NCBI GenBank assembly: GCA_013813215.1
Contig: JACCSC010000293.1
Coordinates: 1 to 8,592, forward strand
Length of the DNA stretch: 8,592 nt
Direction of reading: 5' to 3'
Source: Geodermatophilaceae bacterium
GTDB taxonomy: Bacteria > Actinomycetota > Actinomycetes > Mycobacteriales > Geodermatophilaceae
Part shown: positions 5,994-8,592 of the stretch, piece after piece
How positions within the stretch are numbered: position 1 is the stretch's first letter
How the letters are laid out: every line of letters begins with the position of its first letter
The notes under the pieces: model-generated
Seen by the model: the letters and a program-made list of their open reading frames with translations, nothing else
What the model was told of the DNA's origin: nothing
Databases searched by the model: none
Position numbers and translations under genes: made by a program

Positions 5994-6137
5994 CTATCGG
6001 GGCGGCGGGGGCTGGCCGCGGCGCCGGCGCGCCTTGGCCGCCAACGTCTTCATCCGCGCTTGGTTCTCCGGCTTGCGGGCGGCCTGGACCACCTTCTTGG
6101 CGGCTCCGGCCACCAGTGCCTTGTTCAAGATTCCCAT
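5994..6137 (-). CDS. 47-aa basic small protein of unknown function
   Basis: This micro-gene runs from ATG 6137 to TAG at 5996-5994. It has a good ribosome-binding site, GAGGA (6148-6144), 6 bases before the ATG. The N-terminal half is amphipathic (GILNKALVAGAAKKVVQAAR), then comes KPENQARMKTLAAKARRRR, and the end is a Pro-rich GQPPPPR. About a quarter of residues are Lys or Arg and only one is acidic. It could bind nucleic acid, ribosomes or membrane lipids, but nothing seen here decides this. It is the first gene of the minus-strand unit that leads through the 34-aa peptide and yjbQ to gnd, and it is divergent from rph. The sense-strand amino-acid pattern and ribosome-binding site make it much more convincing than a chance frame. 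Confidence 0.65.
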   Translation of the reverse strand: MGILNKALVAGAAKKVVQAARKPENQARMKTLAAKARRRRGQPPPPR

Positions 6138-6254
6138 GACGTGTCCTCAGTTCGCGGGCGATGTCACTGCTGGGTGTCCGTACCCGCCGCCGGGCCGAGT
6201 CAACCCTGGGGCAGTGCTGTCCGCGGGGGCGATCGCGTCTGGCAGGCTCGCCCG
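6138..6254. promoter_or_regulatory. divergent intergenic region between the small-protein operon and rph
   Basis: These 117 bp must hold the promoters for both directions. On the minus strand a TTGACT (6203-6198) is followed after only 15 bases by TACGGA (6182-6177), which leaves about 40 bases of leader to ATG 6137. The spacing is short, so this is tentative. I see no convincing -35/-10 pair or Shine-Dalgarno for rph on the plus strand. Confidence 0.3.
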
Positions 6255-6983
6255 GTGACTTCGCTACGGGAGGACGGGCGTACGCCGGACGCGCTGCGCC
6301 CGGTGACCATCACCCGAAACTGGCTGGACCACGCCGAGGGCTCGGTGCTCGTCGAGTTCGGTCGGACCCGCGTGCTGTGCGCGGCCAGCGTCACCGAAGG
6401 GGTGCCGCGGTGGCGGCGGGGCAGCGGCCTGGGCTGGGTGACCGCGGAGTACGCGATGCTGCCGCGCTCCACCCACACCCGGTCGGATCGCGAGTCCGTG
6501 CGGGGACGGATCGGCGGGCGGACGCACGAGATCAGCCGCCTGATCGGCCGCTCCCTGCGAGCATGTATCGACCTGTCGGCCCTGGGCGAGAACACGATCG
6601 CGATGGACTGCGACGTCCTGCAGGCCGACGGCGGTACGCGGACCGCAGCGATCACGGGGGCGTACGTCGCGCTGGCCGACGCCGTCGGCTGGCTGCGCGG
6701 GCGCGGTTCGCTGTCGCGGCCGGAACCGTTGCACGCGTCGGTGGCCGCCGTGAGCGTCGGCGTGATCGGCGGTACGCCGATGCTCGATCTCGACTACTCC
6801 GAGGACGTCACGGCGGGCACGGACATGAACGTCGTCTGCACCGGGTCGGGCGAGTTCGTCGAGGTACAGGGCACCGCCGAGGGGGCGGCGTTCTCCCGCG
6901 CCGTTCTGGACGAACTGCTGGACCTGGCCGTGGCCGGGTGCGCCTCGTTGACGGCTCTGCAGCAGCGGGCCCTGGCCACGTGA
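6255..6983 (+). CDS. rph: ribonuclease PH
   Basis: RNase PH is a phosphate-dependent 3'-to-5' exoribonuclease that trims the 3' ends of tRNA precursors and also degrades structured RNA. It works as a hexameric ring. This 242-aa protein has the family's normal length. Visible motifs are FGRTRVLCAASV (35-46), GLGWVTAEYAMLPRSTHTR (58-76), the RNA- and phosphate-site stretch GGRTHEISRLIGRSLRA (87-103), the phosphate-binding GGTRT (126-130), and LDLDYSEDVTAGTD (177-190), whose aspartates 178, 180 and 184 include the metal-binding catalytic ones. FVEVQGTAEGAAF closes the core. The start is GTG 6255, leading into TSLREDGRTPDALRP, the usual N-terminus. The open frame continues upstream to 6060, but that part would overlap the 47-aa gene and has no family resemblance. 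There is no clear ribosome-binding site. The stop overlaps the rdgB start. Confidence 0.96.
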   Translation: MTSLREDGRTPDALRPVTITRNWLDHAEGSVLVEFGRTRVLCAASVTEGVPRWRRGSGLGWVTAEYAMLPRSTHTRSDRESVRGRIGGRTHEISRLIGRSLRACIDLSALGENTIAMDCDVLQADGGTRTAAITGAYVALADAVGWLRGRGSLSRPEPLHASVAAVSVGVIGGTPMLDLDYSEDVTAGTDMNVVCTGSGEFVEVQGTAEGAAFSRAVLDELLDLAVAGCASLTALQQRALAT

Positions 6984-7579
6984 CCCAGTTGCTCCTGGCC
7001 ACCCGGAATGTCGGAAAACTGGTCGAGCTCCGCCGGATCCTGCACCCGCTGTTGCCGTCCCTCGAGGTCGTGGGGCTGGCCGATGTACCGGAGTACGCCG
7101 AGGTGCCCGAGACCGGCGCGACGTTCGAGGCCAACGCGCTGCTCAAGGCCCGCGAGGCGGTCCGGTACACCGGGCTGGCTGCGGTGGGGGACGACTCGGG
7201 CCTGACCGTCGAGGCGCTGAACGGGATGCCGGGCATTTTCAGTGCGCGCTGGTCGGGAAGGCACGGGGACGATGCCGCGAACCTGTCGCTGCTGCTGGGG
7301 CAGCTCGCCGACGTACCGGACGAGCGGCTCGGTGCGGCCTTCGTGTGCGCGGCGGCCTACGTGACGCCGTCCGGCGCCTGCGAGGTGGTGCGGGGGGAGA
7401 TGCGGGGCCGGCTCGTGCGGGCGCCGCGAGGTACCAACGGGTTCGGCTATGACCCGATCTTCCTGCCGGACGGGTTCGCCGCGACCGCGGCCGAGTTGTC
7501 CGCCGCGGACAAGGACGCGATCAGCCACCGCGGCGTCGCCTTCCGCGCCCTGGCCGAGATCATCGTCGGCTCCGCCTGA
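6980..7579 (+). CDS. rdgB: XTP/dITP diphosphatase (RdgB/HAM1 family)
   Basis: This enzyme hydrolyses non-canonical purine nucleoside triphosphates (XTP, dITP, ITP) to monophosphate and pyrophosphate, keeping deaminated bases out of DNA and RNA. It is 199 aa, typical for the family. Motifs are the nucleotide-binding LATRNVGKLVELRRIL (6-21), ETGATFEANALLKAR (44-58), the metal-binding GDDSGLTVEALNGMPGIFSARWSG (70-93), and the base-recognition GTNGFGYDPIFLPDG (151-165), followed by ISHRG (181-185). The GTG start lies within GTGA, where the TGA is the rph stop, so the genes overlap by 4 bases and are probably translationally coupled. rph-rdgB is a common pair in actinobacteria. The much longer frame starting at 6161 is an artefact of reading through rph. 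Confidence 0.96.
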   Translation: MTQLLLATRNVGKLVELRRILHPLLPSLEVVGLADVPEYAEVPETGATFEANALLKAREAVRYTGLAAVGDDSGLTVEALNGMPGIFSARWSGRHGDDAANLSLLLGQLADVPDERLGAAFVCAAAYVTPSGACEVVRGEMRGRLVRAPRGTNGFGYDPIFLPDGFAATAAELSAADKDAISHRGVAFRALAEIIVGSA

Positions 7580-7649
7580 CGGCGTCCGGGAACATGCGCG
7601 TGCCGCGCGGCGTTGAAGGCGGCCCGAGTCCTGATCCGAAGGGTTTCCC

Positions 7650-8270
7650 GTGCCTGCTGCTGCCGCCCCCGCCGTACCCACGACCGCAGTGCTTGAGTTC
7701 GACCGGCAGGCATCCTGCTGGGCCGCCGCCGGTCACGCGTTCCCCGCGGCCACGCTGGCCGGCCTGCGGCAGCAGGTACCGGAGGGGGAGCCGACCCGCG
7801 AGCGGGTGCCGTTCGTGATGGTGGTCCCCGCGGCGGTCACGCCGGCCGTCGAGGCGATGGCCCGGACGGCACTACGCGGCAAGTCTGGTTCGGTGAACCA
7901 GCACGCGAGCGACATCGACTCGTTCGCGCCGATTCCGGACGTGGGCGACGTGGCAGCGTCGGCGTACCTCCTGCTCGACGTCGAGCGCGGGTCGGAGTTC
8001 TGCGGTACGCCGCCCGAGTCAGCGCTGGCCACCCTGTCCGCGCGTGGCCGTACCCCGCTCACCGTGGCCGAGGGCATCGCGCTGCTGACCCTGCACCCCG
8101 AGGTGCTGGAGAAGGACCACTGCTTCTCCCTGGCCGGATCACGCCGCGGTGACCGTCGGGTCCCGGCGGTCTGGATCAGCAAGGGCGCACCGCACCTGGG
8201 CTGGTGCTTCGCCGGTGTGCCGCACAGCTGGCTGGGCCTGGCCTCGGCGGCCGGCCGGATCCCAGGCTGA
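7650..8270 (+). CDS. DUF5701 family protein, function unknown
   Basis: This 206-aa protein resembles the actinobacterial DUF5701 family as I recall it. The opening helix is VLEFDRQASCWAAAGHAF. VPFVMVVPAAVTP (53-65) follows, then a long middle part with SAYLLLDVERGSEF (104-117) and RTPLTVAEGIALLTLHPEVL (134-153). The conserved end has FSLAGSRRGDRRVPAVWISKGAPHLGWCFAGVPHSWLGLAS (159-199). There is no signal peptide or membrane span, so it is probably cytoplasmic. The strongly conserved Trp, His, Cys and Arg residues at the end would suit a binding pocket, but no reaction is known to me. GTG 7650 has GAAGGG (7638-7643) 6 bases upstream. It lies 70 bp after rdgB on the same strand with no clear terminator between, so read-through from rph-rdgB is possible. 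Confidence 0.85.
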   Translation: MPAAAAPAVPTTAVLEFDRQASCWAAAGHAFPAATLAGLRQQVPEGEPTRERVPFVMVVPAAVTPAVEAMARTALRGKSGSVNQHASDIDSFAPIPDVGDVAASAYLLLDVERGSEFCGTPPESALATLSARGRTPLTVAEGIALLTLHPEVLEKDHCFSLAGSRRGDRRVPAVWISKGAPHLGWCFAGVPHSWLGLASAAGRIPG

Positions 8271-8274
8271 CCGC

Positions 8275-8316
8275 CTTGTTACTGGTGAAACTGGGTTGGT
8301 AACAAGTGAACACTTG
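8275..8316 (+). promoter_or_regulatory. two overlapping palindromes, attenuator-like or operator
   Basis: CTTGTTAC (8275-8282) pairs perfectly with GTAACAAG (8299-8306). A second palindrome, CAAGTG-AA-CACTTG (8303-8316), shares CAAG at 8303-8306, so in RNA the two hairpins exclude each other. GTTTTC follows the second one. Read as RNA, this is a candidate terminator for the DUF5701 gene or an attenuator. Read as DNA, the 14-bp palindrome lies just upstream of a possible -10, TACACT (8324-8329), and could be an operator. No good -35 hexamer is present, which would suit an activated promoter. Confidence 0.45.
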
Positions 8317-8444
8317 GTTTTCATACACTGAGGGTTTCTTCTCCCCTAATTTGCCACCCGTTCGATGGTCTCAGTTGACACTCATGGGTCTCATGGTGAG
8401 ACGCTCGGTCACGCCCCCGCCGTCTCGTGGTCGGTGGTGAAACC

Positions 8445-8451
8445 GGAGGGG
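8445..8451 (+). promoter_or_regulatory. strong ribosome-binding site before the right-edge ORF
   Basis: GGAGGGG ends 3 bases before ATG 8455. It supports a real translated gene here and picks this start over ATG 8365 in the same frame. Confidence 0.55.
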
Positions 8452-8454
8452 CTC

Positions 8455-8592
8455 ATGGTCCGACGTCAGGTCTGCCGCCTCCTTCTCGGGCACGCGTTCG
8501 ACGAGGCTCCCTACCCTCGTGGCGGGCTCCCTGAGCCGTTCTACTTCCGGTGCCGGCGGTGCCGTCACGAGAAGCAGGCGCCGCCCGCCGTC
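8455..8592 (+). CDS. Cys/His-rich small protein, N-terminal part only (runs off the window)
   Basis: The frame is open for 46 codons from ATG 8455 to the end of the window, so only the N-terminus is seen. It begins MVRRQVCRLLLGHAFD, then a Pro/Gly-rich turn, then PFYFRCRRCRHEKQ. The order Cys...His...CxxC...His resembles small zinc-binding proteins. The opening CRLLLGH followed by an aromatic residue and CxxC recalls short phage or prophage zinc-ribbon proteins (DUF1660-like), but the match is loose. Eight of 46 codons end in A or T, which looks more relaxed than in the other genes. The true product, length and function cannot be judged from this fragment. The opposite-strand frame at 8371-8568 has no ribosome-binding site and is less likely. 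Confidence 0.5.
   Translation, partial: MVRRQVCRLLLGHAFDEAPYPRGGLPEPFYFRCRRCRHEKQAPPAV

Larger units (their letters stand above)
8271..8454. other. AT-richer intergenic stretch before the right-edge gene
   Basis: Besides the palindromes, this 184-base gap holds a second hairpin GTCTCA-TGG-TGAGAC (8388-8402), a direct repeat of GGTCTCA (8367-8373 and 8387-8393), and a lone TTGACA (8375-8380) with no matching -10. The following ORF is open back to a TAA at 8347-8349, so ATG 8365 could be an alternative start. It has no ribosome-binding site, and the residues it would add look unlike a folded domain. Confidence 0.4.

Noticed and set aside
6060..6254. Longer N-terminus for RNase PH.
   Set aside because: It overlaps the 47-aa gene on the other strand, and the first family-like residues appear only from GTG 6255.
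6161..6979. Longer N-terminus for RdgB.
   Set aside because: This part is rph read out of frame; the RdgB family N-terminus begins at GTG 6980.
8371..8568. Minus-strand 65-codon open frame at the right edge.
   Set aside because: GTG start without a ribosome-binding site, no recognisable motif, and it lies opposite a frame with a strong ribosome-binding site and a Cys/His pattern.

Overview
This is a GC-rich chromosomal window. High GC, GTG and TTG-rich starts, 4-base gene overlaps, apparently leaderless starts and gene families such as DUF5701 and a SigG-like sigma factor all point to an actinobacterium. The genus cannot be fixed from the sequence. I see no tRNA, rRNA, CRISPR array or insertion sequence.

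Left part (1-3858). The window opens with what may be the Ala/Pro-rich tail of an upstream gene. An ECF sigma factor of the SigG/TIGR02960 type follows, carrying its own C-terminal SnoaL-like domain. A small VOC (glyoxalase-fold) protein comes next on the same strand. Converging on it, and overlapping its 3' end by 36 bp, is an unusual two-domain enzyme: an FAD-dependent thioredoxin-reductase-like oxidoreductase with a CPYC motif, fused to a class I SAM methyltransferase. It is transcribed divergently from an XRE-type HTH/cupin regulator. The 88-bp gap between them holds two inverted repeats around a shared TTGACAA core, which suggests that the regulator controls both genes.

Middle (3859-6137). 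A long, almost perfect inverted repeat (3898-3957) separates the regulator from the convergent gnd gene and probably terminates transcription from both sides. On the minus strand, four closely spaced genes appear to form one transcription unit, in transcription order: a 47-aa basic small protein, a 34-aa single-span membrane peptide, a YjbQ-family protein, and gnd (6-phosphogluconate dehydrogenase, oxidative pentose phosphate pathway).

Right part (6138-8592). Divergent from that unit lie rph (RNase PH) and rdgB (XTP/dITP pyrophosphatase), which overlap by GTGA and so are probably translationally coupled. A DUF5701 protein of unknown function follows. The last 320 bases are more AT-rich. They carry two overlapping palindromes and a well-formed ribosome-binding site in front of a Cys/His-rich ORF that runs off the window.

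Most of the window is housekeeping or ordinary accessory content. The parts most worth a second look are the flavoprotein-methyltransferase fusion with its cupin regulator, the two micro-genes at 5871-6137, and the palindromes before the partial gene at the right edge.
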